A stretch of DNA of 64,000 nt from NCBI GenBank assembly GCA_012064415.1, contig SSNU01000126.1:159642-223641 (forward strand), written 5' to 3'. The notes below the pieces were generated by a model, which made no database searches, was not told the DNA's origin, and worked only from the letters and a program-made list of their open reading frames with translations. Every line of letters begins with the position of its first letter. Positions within the stretch are counted from its first letter, which is position 1. The stretch is from Gyrodactylus bullatarudis (taxonomy: Eukaryota > Platyhelminthes > Monogenea > Gyrodactylidea > Gyrodactylidae). Of the stretch, positions 26,801 through 38,700 are shown in pieces. The position numbers and the translations under genes were made by a program.

Positions 26801-28754
26801 AATTATTTATATAATTCCTTTACTTACCTTCTATATTTAAGGCATTCTTAAATGAGGATAGTAAATCAAGATATTTGAGATTGAGTATTTAAAATAGTTA
26901 ACATTCCGTGATTTCCCATGATTAAGAAACAATTATACCTCAGAATGTTCTCAGAATAAATCTATTGTATAAGAGAAAATCATGCGAAAACTTTCCCATT
27001 CATAAATCATTTAATCGTCGAAAATTTTTTAAGAACTTTGGTAATTATCTATGCACTGTACATTCTTTAGAATATTTTTCATCAAGCAGATCAAGAATGT
27101 TATGAAAATAATTAAAATTATGCAACTAATTCTTTAGGAGGAAAATACTCATTTTTCTTTTCCTATGTGTTTTTATTATCTACTTGAAAACGACCGCACA
27201 AGTAATTTTAAGAATTTTTCAATAAATAGGATAAATTTAGTTAATGTAAAATACCTTTTGGATCAACTTTTCGAAGAAAGAAGATTGATAAACAAACTAA
27301 ACTTAATGGTGTGTAACCTTCAGTGATAGGATCTTTATTTCAACCGAAATTTTTAGGTTTAAACATATGGGCTCCCTTGATTGATCTAAAAATGTTATCC
27401 CAGAAGCTTGATAGACCTAATTCAAAGTAAAAATGATAAGTTATTAATAGGGCAGTCCCAAAAAATAGCAGAATTAAAAAATAGCATTCAATTTTGAATA
27501 GAAAAATTATTTTCGTAAGAAAATATCATTCATACTGTTAATGTTAATTTCATAAATCTCATGAAAATTTTTTGAATTATTATTATTGTAGTGTTTGATG
27601 ACTGTTACAGTCATTTTACGAAATTAGTGGACAATTTTTCGATATTATAGGATTCGTTGACAAAATTAGCGGACAAGTTCCCAAAATAAGAATAATTGAA
27701 GGTGTCAAACCACTTTATCAAAATTAGTGTACATTTTCTGGAATTTAGTGGAATGCTTAAACAAAATTACTGGAGAGTTTTCGAATATTAAGAGAGATAA
27801 TTACAGGTTATGATCTATTCGAATATAGTGGAGAGTTTATCGAAATGGAGAGACATTATTTCGTCTTTAGTGGACAGTTTTTCGAAATTAGTAAAGAAGC
27901 TTAACGTTATTAGTGGAATCATTTTTTTGTAATAAATAGATGATTTATAACACCGAAAATTTATTTTATGCAGCCTTTAATGGTTCTTTCCTCAAGGCTT
28001 TTCTCAAATATTTCAATTTACTCTCATGATACTTCCATTCTAGTTCTTACTAATTTTTTTTATTTTGCTAAAATGGGATAAGTGTATTTTATTATCTCCG
28101 ATTCAATGCAGAGAAGTCACATATTGTTCTTCTGTATACTCAAAATTTGGAAAAAATGAGCAACACATCAGTTGTCATTATTATTAGGATTATCTTAATG
28201 AATTTTCTCTTGATACCAAATAAAAAGGAGCTACGTAATTTAGTTTGTCTTTATCAACTGTCAAGAATGCTGTTTTCTAGTTTGAAAAATATTAATCGAT
28301 TTCATGATTCCCACTATCTATTGAGGAAAATTTGTCAACCTTTGTATGAGTAGCGAAAGGATGGAATTATTATCAAGTCAAATAACTATTCTCTGAGTAA
28401 CTAAATAACTAATAATTTACTTCTAACTTGAGAAAAATAATGTAACATATCATAGTAAAGAGCGGTTAGGTTTGATCCAGAAATCATCTCTTAAAGAATT
28501 CTAAATATCGAAAATAATTTGGAAAATTAAAAAAAATCAAACTTTGCTTTTCAGATTTGTTTTTAATTTATATTCTAGTTGAAGTTAAATTTATAATTTA
28601 GGTTGCCTACAACGGATTCAAACCATTTCCCAAACGTGCTGAGCTTGAACAAAAGTACAAATTTTATCTAGACCGAATTAATGAGAAATATAAAGAAAAT
28701 ATTGAGACGCCTCCAAAATTAAATGCAAGTTTCATAATAAACAATAAACAATGA
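14895..28754 (+). CDS. TBC1D2: Gene 2: TBC1D2/Armus-like Rab GTPase-activating protein, 14 exons seen
   Basis: Exons: 14895-15162, 15199-15322, 17526-17580, 17742-17832, 19065-19163, 19195-19302, 19336-19581, 19607-19787, 20706-20861, 20895-20984, 21099-21223, 23047-23257, 25949-26128, 28602-28754. Phases join throughout, giving about 695 residues; the start is missing. The first two exons hold most of a PH domain (SKLKRPRSLWFVIFEEY ... LSAESQEAVLHWIIGIQ). Exons 4-7 are charged and coiled-coil-like. A short DEFGF motif precedes the TBC domain (about residue 391 on). The Arg finger is in IDLDLLRTLP (Arg codon 20937-20939) and the Gln finger in VGYCQGMN (Gln codon 21162-21164), so catalysis is expected to be intact. 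In known relatives this family inactivates Rab7-type GTPases on endosomes. The end is uncertain: TGA at 28752, or a GC donor near 28725 leading on. Similarity to TBC1D2/TBC1D2B was judged from memory. Confidence 0.85.
15407..16039. mobile_element. Family A foldback element in gene 2 intron
   Basis: Left terminus (AATTGACATGAAGATGAGAA, from 15413) and right terminus (...CTTCATGTCAACTAGCTTTA, to 16039) are inverted copies. Inner segments around 15545-15650 and 15780-15870 are also inverted to each other. It has no coding capacity. It is the best-preserved copy of a family with many members in this window. Confidence 0.75.
16120..16260 (-). mobile_element. PLE 3'-terminal fragment
   Basis: Minus strand carries the C-terminal PLE tail (CACATAGG-like block to ACCAAAACTCTC-like block, here 16180-16256), then a hammerhead-like motif at 16124-16162. 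The CTGATGA box is intact, palindrome ATGTACAT is at 16131-16138, and the flanks are TCACTA / TCGTGA. Confidence 0.55.
16124..16162 (-). ncRNA. Hammerhead-like ribozyme motif, copy 2
   Basis: Minus strand: TCACTA, CTGATGA, 8-nt spacer ACCATAAA, GAA, ATGTACAT, U, TCGTGA. Stem I pairs at five of six positions. Stem III is self-complementary. The spacer shows almost no stem II pairing. Confidence 0.4.
16484..16690 (+). mobile_element. Family D element fragment
   Basis: Diverged copy of 8114-8320 (blocks CTGGAAAT, TATGCCGAAA, GGGGACAAGGAC). Only the left part is present. Confidence 0.5.
16875..17390 (-). pseudogene. Broken helix-turn-helix transposase (Tc1/mariner-like N-terminal part)
   Basis: Minus strand reads MPKHDENIRKRILDLYENYG (from about 17360), then shifts frame to NIPYSTA, two stops, then GRDYNLPRGGRNNIKKSEEK and VSTIQNWLNGQCFSLKNL. 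A further shift leads to an ENKDKRHEYFEDRTEG tail. The layout (HTH, GRP-like linker with PRGGR, second HTH) is what Tc1/mariner-type transposases show before the DDE domain, which is absent. At least two frameshifts and internal stops make it dead. Confidence 0.5.
18345..18406. repeat. TAA/TTA microsatellite in gene 2 intron
   Basis: Imperfect TAA then TTA trinucleotide runs forming a local inverted repeat. Confidence 0.8.
21690..21890 (-). repeat. Dispersed repeat next to the piggyBac remnant
   Basis: The inverted counterpart lies at about 30379-30560 (shared blocks AAAGGCTTTTGATAGAAATA and TGTTTCTATTGCAAC). It sits on the 3' side of the minus-strand piggyBac fragment and could be its downstream untranslated part. 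Confidence 0.5.
21987..22690 (-). pseudogene. piggyBac-family transposase remnant
   Basis: Minus strand, in a gene 2 intron. The segment from 22683 carries TIDEQLVNYKGR and YIPWKPGKYKIKIW with the first catalytic Asp (22627-22629). The segment from 22517 carries VICDNFFTTIKL with the second Asp (22476-22478). The two Asp codons are only about 50 codons apart and the frame changes between them, so about 25 residues appear deleted. A third frame at 22000-22110 encodes a Cys-rich end (CHICPRN ... CIKCEKYLCKDH) with a stop at 21987, typical of the piggyBac C-terminal zinc-binding region. The N-terminal part is missing. Dead copy. Confidence 0.75.
24150..24475. mobile_element. Family A foldback element fragment
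   Basis: Right terminus (CTTCATGTCAACTAGCTTTA) at 24456-24475, with the preceding TTTTTGTAAAAAT block and part of the inner region; the left terminus is missing. Lies in the gene 2 intron 23258-25948. Confidence 0.6.
25015..25410 (+). mobile_element. PLE fragment with decayed GIY-YIG end and hammerhead-like motif
   Basis: Starts at the FQCDCGASY part of the PLE endonuclease region and runs with stops and small indels through KKDTAVTRYIKQGNHK-like sequence. It ends in a motif at 25341-25390 whose core is mutated (CTAATGA instead of CTGATGA), so any ribozyme here should be inactive. Confidence 0.55.
25430..25890. mobile_element. Family A foldback element fragment
   Basis: Contains the TTTTCAGTGGAAAGTCAGGA block shared with 33521-33743, and the AAATTTCCACTTTTTTTCAA block shared with other family A copies. 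It ends shortly before the gene 2 exon at 25949. Confidence 0.5.
27595..27910. repeat. Degenerate array of a short AATTAGTGGACAGTTTT-like unit
   Basis: At least seven diverged occurrences of a 17-25 base unit (AAATTAGTGGACA, AATTAGCGGACA, AATTAGTGTACA and similar) at irregular 25-60 base spacing, in the last intron of gene 2. Confidence 0.6.
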
Positions 28755-28859
28755 ATTTATTCTAAAAATTTATTATTCCAGCCAGTTATTGAAATAAAAA
28801 CGATTTTCTTAGTGTCCTATCAATGTCCTTTTACATGTGAGTTTATATTTGAAATACAT

Positions 28860-29900
28860 TTTGTAACAGGTTCTTCTCATGATAAATCAAGTTTATATTT
28901 AATAATTCACTTTATTGACCTATCGAAAGCTTTTGATCGCCTGAAATTTTCTTATATTATCAATAAACTATTTTATTATTTCTTACTGGTAGAAGCCAAT
29001 CAGTTAAATTTAATTCCCTTCACAGTTCTTACAAGAGAATTACCTCCGGTGTTTCTCAAGGTTCCTCCTTGGGTCCACTTCTCTTCAATATTTGTATCGC
29101 AGATATTCAATCGCCTTGGGTAACTGACTTAGGTAAATTATTCAGATATGCAGACGACCTTAAATTTGTCTACCCTGTAAACAATGTTCTTAACATTCTT
29201 AAGATTAATCACTATTTTAACTCTCTTAAGCTGAATCTTTCCAAAATTGGTCTTAGGATAAATAGATCCAAATGCAAACTGCTTTTTCCAAAAGTGCTTC
29301 CATCCTCATTTCTCTCAAATCTTCATCTTCCAGGCGAGATAGTGGAATCTACTACGGACCTTGGTTTTGAAATTAATTCCTCATTAACTATCTCCCCTCT
29401 CTCTAAAAAGGGTTTGATAAACTCTCTGTTATATATGATTAACAGGTTCACCTCCTCACCAGGCTTTAAAATATTAGCCTTCAAAACTTTTGTCTTGCCC
29501 CATTTAGATTATACTGCCCCTTTAATACCGGAAATATCTAATGCCAATTCCCTTTAAATTGAACAGATATAATATCGTTTTCTTCACGCGCTTTTCCCTT
29601 GGTTCGATTCTTACAACTCCCTAATTGCAATCTCTAGGCTAGAACCCATATGGATTAGAAGGGCTGCTTTTATTATAAAGATGTTCTCAACTCATGCTGA
29701 TACACATAATAATAACTACTCTCTACGTAAGCCCTCTTTCTCTAATCACCCTCTTCTCTCTCATTTTCGTTTTCTTGATTCCGTTTTTAAACTATCTGAA
29801 TGTGAAAATCTTTATGATCTTAAATGTATTATAAAATTTATCAGGTCTGAAATAGATTATTCGAAAAATCTTCTTTATTCGAATAATCATCTAGCTTAAT
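28860..29900 (+). pseudogene. Non-LTR retrotransposon reverse transcriptase fragment
   Basis: FIDLSKAFD (28911-28937) is the first catalytic-Asp motif. A frameshift at about 28985-29020 leads to SGVSQGSSLGPLLFN and then RYADDLKF (YADD at 29147-29158). The frame runs on to a stop after ISNANSL (about 29557), and a further open segment at 29681-29899 (FIRSEIDYSKNLLYSNNHLA) ends at the natural terminus shared with 34100-34330. The 5' part (endonuclease and N-terminal ORF) is absent, as expected for 5'-truncated copies. Pseudogene. Confidence 0.85.
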
Positions 29901-31196
29901 AAGATCCCCTTTTTTTACAGAGACATTTTTCTTTAAAATTTAACCTTGTATTCTATATGGACAATGGTTCAGTTGATGACTGACCTGACTGTCTATTTTT
30001 TGTGATTCATTTGTGGCAATTTAGATTTTGATCCGGAGCTATAATTTTCTCAGTGATCTGAAGCTCTTTTGGTTGGGTCTGTCATTATATTAAAAATTTT
30101 TATGAACTTATTTTATTATGATTCTATATGTTAAATTTAGTCTATTTAATAAATGTTATGATTTCAAAAAAAAGAAGTAAAATATTTGAAGATCGGTTTG
30201 AACAAATTACCCTTTTCTGCAAACCATCTCGGACCCATGACCAAATTAGAAGGTTATCATACTTTGGAATGGAGATTGCAAATTTTCGGTCTCTAGCCTG
30301 GGTCAGAATCTGAATGGGCTCTTCAGGAGAATTCAAATGCTGTATAGAACTTATGGTCCGAAATCTATTCAAGAACTAGTTGCAATAGAAACAATGATTT
30401 TTTATTAAATTAACGTGATGAAAAACTTGCTGAATTTGATTTCGGCCATTTTTCTCAAGATAGAAGCAAAAATATTTTCACTTAATCATTTTCAATATAC
30501 TATAAGTAAAATGTCTTACGGATCTACTATTTCTATCAAAAGCCTTTACTTTTATATTAAAATTCAAGCAGATATGACTTGTCTGATTTCATTACCAGTA
30601 TTAGTAACATTTCTGACAAAAAAGCCAAATATTCATTCATGTGAAAAAAGCTTTATCTTTGGATCGCTAGAGCTTATTTCAAAATTATTACTCTTCACTT
30701 GAGTAAATTTTCAAGTTTTTTTTCTATGGAAAAGCAATTCACTTGCAAGATAGAAAATAAAAAGCATCTTTTTTCAGTATAATTGGAAAAAGATTAAAGA
30801 AAGATACCCTTTGAATACATAATTTTTATCACTTTAATCAAATCTATCAAGGAAGAGAGAAATAACTAAGCTTTATCTTATCCTCTTGTTAAAAGTGAGA
30901 AATGCTTTTGATTTTGAATAGCTTGAAAAGATCAAAAGGTCTATATATTTGCATGAATACTTTTTAAATTGGATTTGAAAATTTTGAATAGTTTTTGTTT
31001 TATGTTCCCTGGGAAATTTATTTCGAAATAATTACAACTTCATTTAATAAGTTTACATTTATTTGAAGAATTAAGTTAGAAGATCAATTTTTCCTCTGAA
31101 ATTGTATTTTTCAATCTAAACTGATATAACATTTAAAAGACTAAAATTTCCAAAATTACTAAAATCATTTATCGATATGATAGAATTTATTTTCAA
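29901..31196. other. Non-coding stretch with a dispersed repeat
   Basis: 30379-30560 is the inverted copy of 21690-21890. The antisense frame at 30142-30372 shows no known motif. Otherwise AT-rich with nothing recognisable. Confidence 0.5.
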
Positions 31197-32200
31197 GTAA
31201 ACCTAATTGAAATGAAGATGAGAATTTACCATTTTTAAAAAAAACTCAATATTTTTTTCCGGATTCACAGAAAAATAAGGGTTGATTCCAAAAAATGGAA
31301 TTTGCAAAATTAGTGACTCGGACCTTCCCATTTGCAGAAATGGTGACAGTGGTAATCCAAATTACAATTTTTTTTGCAATTATGGTTACAATCTTGTAAA
31401 ATCTGTCTTTTATAGCTGCTTAAGTTGTTTCATGAGTGTTTTTATTTATGACTATTCCTGAGTACTAATTTTTTAAAATCGAATTTAAATCAAGTTAATT
31501 CTCCGAATTGATTAAAAATATCAGGTATTACTCACTACTTGGAAGTAGTCATCTTAGTTTTTCATGTACATAGGCAAGAATTTTTAGCTTTTTTTATTGA
31601 CTTCACCTAATTTGATTCTATTTGAGTAAAATAAATCAGTACTCAGGAATAGTCATGAATAAAAACATTCATGAAAAACTTAAACAGCTATAAAGGACAG
31701 ATTTTACAAGATTGTAACCATAATTGCAAAATAAATATCATTCAGCAAAAGGAGGACTAACCAAGACTGCAATTATTAATTTTCAACACAGGAAAAAGGG
31801 ACCATAAATGCAATATTTAAAAATTTCAATTGCTAAAAGGAACCAAAAATGAATTAAATTTCAGGGGTCCTCAAATCCAATGTAAAAATGTAACAAAAAT
31901 TGTAATTTAGCCCGCCACTGTCACCATATCTGCAAATTCACCAATTTTGCGAATACCCCTTCCAAAAATCACCCCAAAAATTTCTTCCTAGATATTTTAT
32001 TTTAAATAATAAGAAATAATTTTTTGAATTCTAAAATGAATGAGCTATTAAGATGTCGATATTCGAAAAAATTCAACCAGACCAAAATTAGGCCGTTTTT
32101 TGAATTTCAAAAATGTACCAAATTTCCACTTTTTCAACTTTTAAACCCAAAATTTTTATCGATTTCGATGATTCGAAGCTGTTAGGTGACGACATTTAGG
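31197..32200. mobile_element. Family A foldback element interrupted by a second element
   Basis: Family A left terminus at 31201-31275 (ATGAAGATGAGAATTTACCA) and family A inner sequence at 31980-32200 are separated by an unrelated inverted-repeat element (31285-31966). The right terminus is missing. Confidence 0.6.
31285..31966. mobile_element. Nested inverted-repeat element
   Basis: Ends 31300-31355 and 31925-31960 are inverted copies (TTTGCAGAAATGGTGACAGTGG against CCACTGTCACCATATCTGCAAA, in part). Inner arms 31372-31470 and 31642-31740 are longer and closer inverted copies around GACTATTCCTGAGTACT. Non-coding. Confidence 0.65.
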
Positions 32201-32792
32201 ATCTTTTCATGCTTGAAATGCGATCGAAGTGTGAATTTCATTTAAGAGATAACTTCCATTTTCACGGTGAAGGTTTCAATAAAAACTCAGTGAAAAGGGT
32301 AAATATTTCCCATTTTTTCCTATCAGGTAGTCTTAAGACTAACGGAATGATCTGTCAAACTTGTTAAAGCTCCTATGTATCCCTTGAACATTAGGTTAAA
32401 TATAATTAAAATTAAATCTATACTATTCATTGTAGAGTTTACTTATCAATATAATCTTTCAAACAAAAAAAAGATTAACTCTATCATATCGAAATGCGAT
32501 TTTAGTAATTTTGGAAAACTTCATCTGAGTCTATTACTAAATATTTACTTTAAAATCACAAATTCAAATCTTCATGAGCTGTTTATTCTCAGGAGCATGT
32601 CTGGGCATGTAAATTGCAAAAATCTTTTTTACAGACAGACAAGTTCATTACTAAGTGTTAAGCTCTTCATTGTTACCGTCTGAAAAATACTTTTAAATTA
32701 AAAAAAGTATGAATGAAAATCTCCAGAAAACTTTTGAACTTTTGACGAAATACAACTTTATTAAATTAATTCTCTTGATTTAATCCTATTAG

Positions 32793-35700
32793 CCTCGATC
32801 TGGTTGGCATATCTTTTAGAAAGTGAATCCCAACTGATAAAATTGGCGCTGGATGAAAGAGTTATCTTGCCTGTCAATTTCAAAGTGAGTTAACAGAGAG
32901 TTAATTCTTAAACATTTTGCAGACATCAATGATAATTCATGCGATGGCATCATTAGAAGATGGAAACATGCTTTTTGGTGGTCGCGATGGGGAACTTGTT
33001 CTGGTCAACATGGAGCAAAAGTTAGTTTGTTTTATGAAACAAGGTTGATTAGGATCTCTTTTCGATCTCTTCTGTAAATCATAAATTCCAAATTTTATAT
33101 ACACCGATAAATTATTGATCTTTATGAAGATTTCTTGGATTCCGAACATCATGAAAGTTTTGAATCAAGTGGAAAATTTCTCAATTTCAAAAATCCTCAA
33201 GAAATGGAAATTCTACCTTGAAACGATAATGGGGTACTCATTTAATATATTTGTCTAATTTTTCGTTCATGAAAAAGAGTTTTTTATAATGTTCAAAATG
33301 ATTTTAAACTTTAAGCAAATGAATGCAGTAAACAAACTCAATGCAAATCAACAGAATCTGGTTCAACGACCACAACTAAGAGTAGATTCTTCAGTTTATC
33401 TAACAGAAACAAGGTTAAACTTTATTTAACATAAAAGGTCTCAGCATTATTCAGTCAAATGAAGATTAGAGTAAAGTGGAGATTTTGTGTAATCAAGCTT
33501 AAGATATATGATATATAATAATTGACATGAAGATAAAAATTTATTTTTTTACAAAAAACTCAAAATTTTTCAGTGGAAAGTCAGGAAAAATTTAATTTTT
33601 GAATAAGTTGTGTGAATTTGAAAAAAATTTATTGGCTTATTTTATTATGGAATTCGAAAATTAATTTTTTTCCTGACTTTCCAAAGAAAAATATTGAGTT
33701 TTTTTAAAAAAGTAAATTCTCATCTTCATGTCAACTAGCTTTAGATTTCGAATCAAAAAGGTTATCACAATCCCTTGAAGAAAACTTAGATTTTAGATAA
33801 TTTAAAAAATATTCATTTGAGAAGAAAATGATATAAGTGATATAAGGGTTTATTTGATATTAAGGAGAGTGAAGCGAAAGTTTTTTTTAGACAAAACACT
33901 TATATTTGTAGAAATATAGAAAATACAAAACACTTATAGCATAATGTGCATTGAAAAGGTTTTCTTTTTTAACAAATAAAGAAATATAATAAAATTAAAA
34001 ATGTTCAATAATTCATCGGGTCGGCGAATGTGAGAAATAATATTATTGTAAAGTATTTAATATGAAAAACTAGTGTCTGCAAGAAAAACGAAAATCATCT
34101 GGTCAATGAAGATATGAGTAAAGTAAAGACTTAGTGTAGTCCAATTTAGATCTAATGTGAGACATGACTAATTTAAGATTGGTCAAGTCATCACAATCAG
34201 AAAATTTATATTCTAATTTAATAATATTGAGAGTAGTAGATAATAAGTAATCAAATTCATATTTTGAGTTCCTGAGGTTATAATTATTCACAGAAATAGA
34301 ATAGGACTCATGAAATTTTTAAACTATAAATTCATAACTATTAGAGAACCGCTCTTCATCTAAAGATGTTTAGCTGAATACACAACTATTTTCAGAATTT
34401 AAGTTTGAAAATGTATTTAGAAATACTCCAACATTTCTAGAAAGATATTTGCATGTTTTAGATATATAATTAATTTATATTGGATTTTCAGGATGGCTTA
34501 GTGGGTACAGTATCCACCTTAATTGAAAATAATATTATTTCTCTCCATGTTCAAGTATTCGACTTTTTTGATGATTTCTACCTTTGTTATCATCAGATAG
34601 TTCTGAGAATAGAATTTAGCATATTTAGAATCCTCTGTATTTGCTTAATCCTGAAATCTGTTCGAAAATCGTAATGTTGTAGTTTTAAAAATTGAACTCT
34701 AATAACTATAATGACAAGATGACATTTTTAGCGACATAATTTGGAATTACAGCACAAATAGCGAGTGTATTACAAATATAAAAGTATTTTACATTGACGC
34801 ATATGAGCCAATTCAAGATTTACTCAGTCTGAATTATGGAAATTATTCTCAAAATCACGGAATATTCGAGAGATGCATTATCTCCCTTTTCACTGGTGAA
34901 TTATTAATCATCGATGTAAGTTGAAATGTTAACTTTAATTTCAATCCACCCCTGGACAGGGATATGAGTCAAAAGAAATCAAGTTAAGAATTATAAAAAA
35001 ATTATTCAGTCTCTCCCTATTGATCTTTATTTGATTCTTGAATAATTCATGGGATTCACTAGATTTCCCTAGTGATCTTTTTTCATATCAAACAAGTGCT
35101 TTCTATTTCTTACTCAATTCATTATTTTTATCAATCTTTTATTAATCGTATACATTTTTAATGAAATTTTTTTGTCTTTAGCTCATTTTTTCATTCTAAA
35201 ATCGTGCTGTTTATTAGAGTAGGGTGAAATTTTAACATCATTTTTGTACCGACTCTTCTGATAGAACTATCAATTCTAAGCATGTGTCAAAAATGCTTCA
35301 CCATCTTCAAAAATAGTAATCATATCATCAAGATGGCTTTCATGGTGAATTTTGTTGTTTTATCATGTCCGTGGGATATTGTGGGAAAAATGGGGTCAAA
35401 AATAGTACCAAAAAATAAAAAATAGTATCTCATAAACTCAAAAATAAGTAGAAAAAAGTACTTTCAAGAAAATTTAAGAGATTTTGAGTAAAAAAATAGT
35501 CTTCTACTGTAAATTGTTGCAGAATTTTTAGTCAATCTTGTGTCAACAAAATTTCTGATTTTTGTTCAAATTTTTTTCCATGATAGAAAATAATCCTTCG
35601 ACCGTTCTTGTGCATATTTTACAAAATACACATACATTGTACATACATGTATATCCTTTTAGTTGAAATTTAAAATTCATGAAGAAATATTATCCAACAA

Positions 35701-38700
35701 AAAGCTACGATCTAGATGCTATTTTCCCACATGATGAAAGCTCGATATCAGGAATATAGCAATCAATTCATCGAAAATTTTGATTGGTAACTAGTTGAGG
35801 AATACTATATTCTGAGATTAAATTTGATTAAAATAGTACAATAAAGTACCTGAGCAACAATTTAGTACAGAAATAGTACCAGCTATCTTTTAAATACGAT
35901 TAGATAAGCAGATTTTTTCTCCAGATTATTAAAAATCAGCCAGTACTCTGTCTAGAGTAAAAGTAGACCAAATAGTACTTTTTTGAGGCCCTAGTAATGA
36001 CATAATGGAGAATGACTTTTGCGCTTTAAAAATATGCAAAACATGATCTGATTACTTAATTCTATCAGAAAAGTAAGTCCTCTCATGAGTTGTTCGGAAA
36101 ATATTTGATTTCTATCGAATGAATTAAATTCATTAATATGTGAGGGGAAATTTTGTGAATATGATAAATTTGATTATTATTTCGAGTTTTTCGGATAATA
36201 GCTTTTAATTTTATACAGAATTTTTAATTTCTATTTTTATGAATCAAATTAGCACGCTCGCACGATAATTGTATCTTTGATAGCTGAAAGTTTTTTTTGA
36301 TTTTAAATCAGCCATGAATCATATAAGATCTGAAATTGAGCAATCGATATATCTCTCTTATTTTATCCTTCGTTAACCAGATGATAAGCCGATTCACTTT
36401 TCAGATCAAGTGATTAATTTTGCTCAGACATATGTAGATGTCAAATATGGATTATTTTCTAGCAAAAAAATGTTGCATTATCTAAAATACTTTTAGTGTG
36501 TAAAAGTTTATTGCGAGCAACAATTTTTAGTATCACATACTTTATTTACAATATCCTATTCTAGCTCTATTATTATTCAAGCTCTCTCTTTCTTTGAATA
36601 AAAGTGAGCAATTTTTATGAAATAAAGCAAGAACAAAGAGATCATAATAGACGAAACGTTTTTTTACACAATAATATCATTCTTTGTTGGGAATACTTGT
36701 AGTGTGCAATAAAGGCATAAGAAATCCATCATACTCAAATGTACATCATATTCTATTCATTAGTGTTATGTACCAGAGTTGGTTTGGAAATAGCAAAATA
36801 TGTTTCTTTTGTCTTGAAAGTTGTGTTATTTTCATGGCTTAATTTGATTTGAATTAAAAATCCAAATTTTATTTTTAAACTCTCTTGATAGAGTTACTGG
36901 GAGCTATGCTCCGAATTTCTCACGTAAAACAAAGTTTTTATAATAAAACTAAAAATTTCTTGATTAGATTCCTGAAATTTATATTTTGACTTTTTACTTC
37001 TTTTTTTACATTTGCGTGTCTTTTATACTCTTCTACGAAAAGAATTATTAAGTATGCTTTGGATAGAATTTCTTCAAGTATGATCTATAATTGAAACGGT
37101 TGGAAAAATGATTTTCTCAGCAGTGTTACTTAAAAGTAATGTTCCATTATACGAATTTCGAAAATGTCTCAAATTCTCACTTAATAATAATAGTTTTATT
37201 TAACAATACATATGTTATATCTGTAAACATAATAATTCTTCATATTAATCTGAGTACATTAATTTATTCTTGAGTTCATTTTTAAATTTATTCAAGCTTA
37301 GGTTTTTAATTGATCTATTGAGTTTTTCAAATATGTTTTTGCATTGTAATTAAATATTGCCAACTTTTATAGGTTGCCAAATTCTGGAATATTATAGCGT
37401 AATCCTTGGCGGTTAGAGCTTACTATAGGGGATGATTTGATAAGACTAATTGACTTCAGTTCTCTTTTAAGTCTAGGAGAATTGTTCGAGGAGTTGAGTT
37501 CAGTTTGATAACTCGAGGATAGTAGCCGTACAAATCGTCTGTGTGCAGATCGAATTTTTTTCGACCATTTTTTACCTTCAGGATTCCATACTGCCGAACA
37601 ATATTCTGTAACTGGTCTAGCATAAACTTTGAACAAAAGTGTTTTCATTCCATCGGTCTTTATGCACTTGTTTATATGAATGAGTCGACCAATGAATTTC
37701 TTTAAAATTTCCTTAAAGTAAAATCAAATCTATGAGTATAAGTGACGCCAAGGTCTTTTAGTCTCTCTTTGGGAAGAATTTTCTCTTGATCAATAAATAT
37801 ATTAAGGTCTGTGATCACCATTTTATTCGGCGTTGTGTAAAAGGATTTAGTTTTATTTGGACTTGGTCCAAATTCTCTCAGTTTGTGATTCTTCTTGCAA
37901 TTTCAAAGTTGATGATGTTGCTATCATAGCCTTCTTTAAAATGGAACACTATTTTGAAATCATCAGCATATTTGAAGATTTTGAACTGTGAGGATTGTAT
38001 CTCTGCAAAACTGATGTTGAATAGTAGGGGACTTATTCTAGATCCTTGAGGAACACCTGAACTATTTTTTCTTAGATTTGATCTTTGAGCATTACATTCC
38101 ACAAATTGTTGTCTATTTATTAAGTAGTTTTGAAGATCAATGTTAACTACAACAATTTTTTGTTTTTTTGCTTTTCAGAAAGGAAATGTAGCTGAGAAAT
38201 TGGTAGAGATTGGTCTCACATGATTTCCCTTTGCAAGAAGAGGAATAACTTTGGCAATAAGAAAATAACTTTTATTGCCTATGAGCTCAAAAATTTTCCT
38301 TGATTTCAGAGATTTAAATCAATTTGATACTGATAGGTAGGAAAATTTATTGAGTGTTTTGTAAAAATAGAAAATTCTCATCTTTTATGTCAACCAAATG
38401 TACATTTCTCAAAGGTTCATCAGTAGTGTCTCTTTGATAATGATAAAAGTTAAAAGAATGAAAATAATAATTTACAAATTATGAAAGAAATAGTAAAAGT
38501 TGAAAATATAAGAATATAATGTAAGCTGAAAAAAACACCAAAACTCTTCAATAAATAGCAACAGTGGAGATAAAAGGGAAAAAGCTAGACCAAGGTAGTT
38601 GAAGATTATAGGAATAATTCTTTTGAACACATAAGTCTGGTTTATATAGATTTATGAAGAATTTCTCCTTCACCCAAACGTCTGTACTGTCATCACTCGA

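Noticed and set aside
30142..30372. Minus-strand open frame as a transposase piece
   Set aside because: Next to a repeat shared with the piggyBac remnant, but no recognisable transposase motif.
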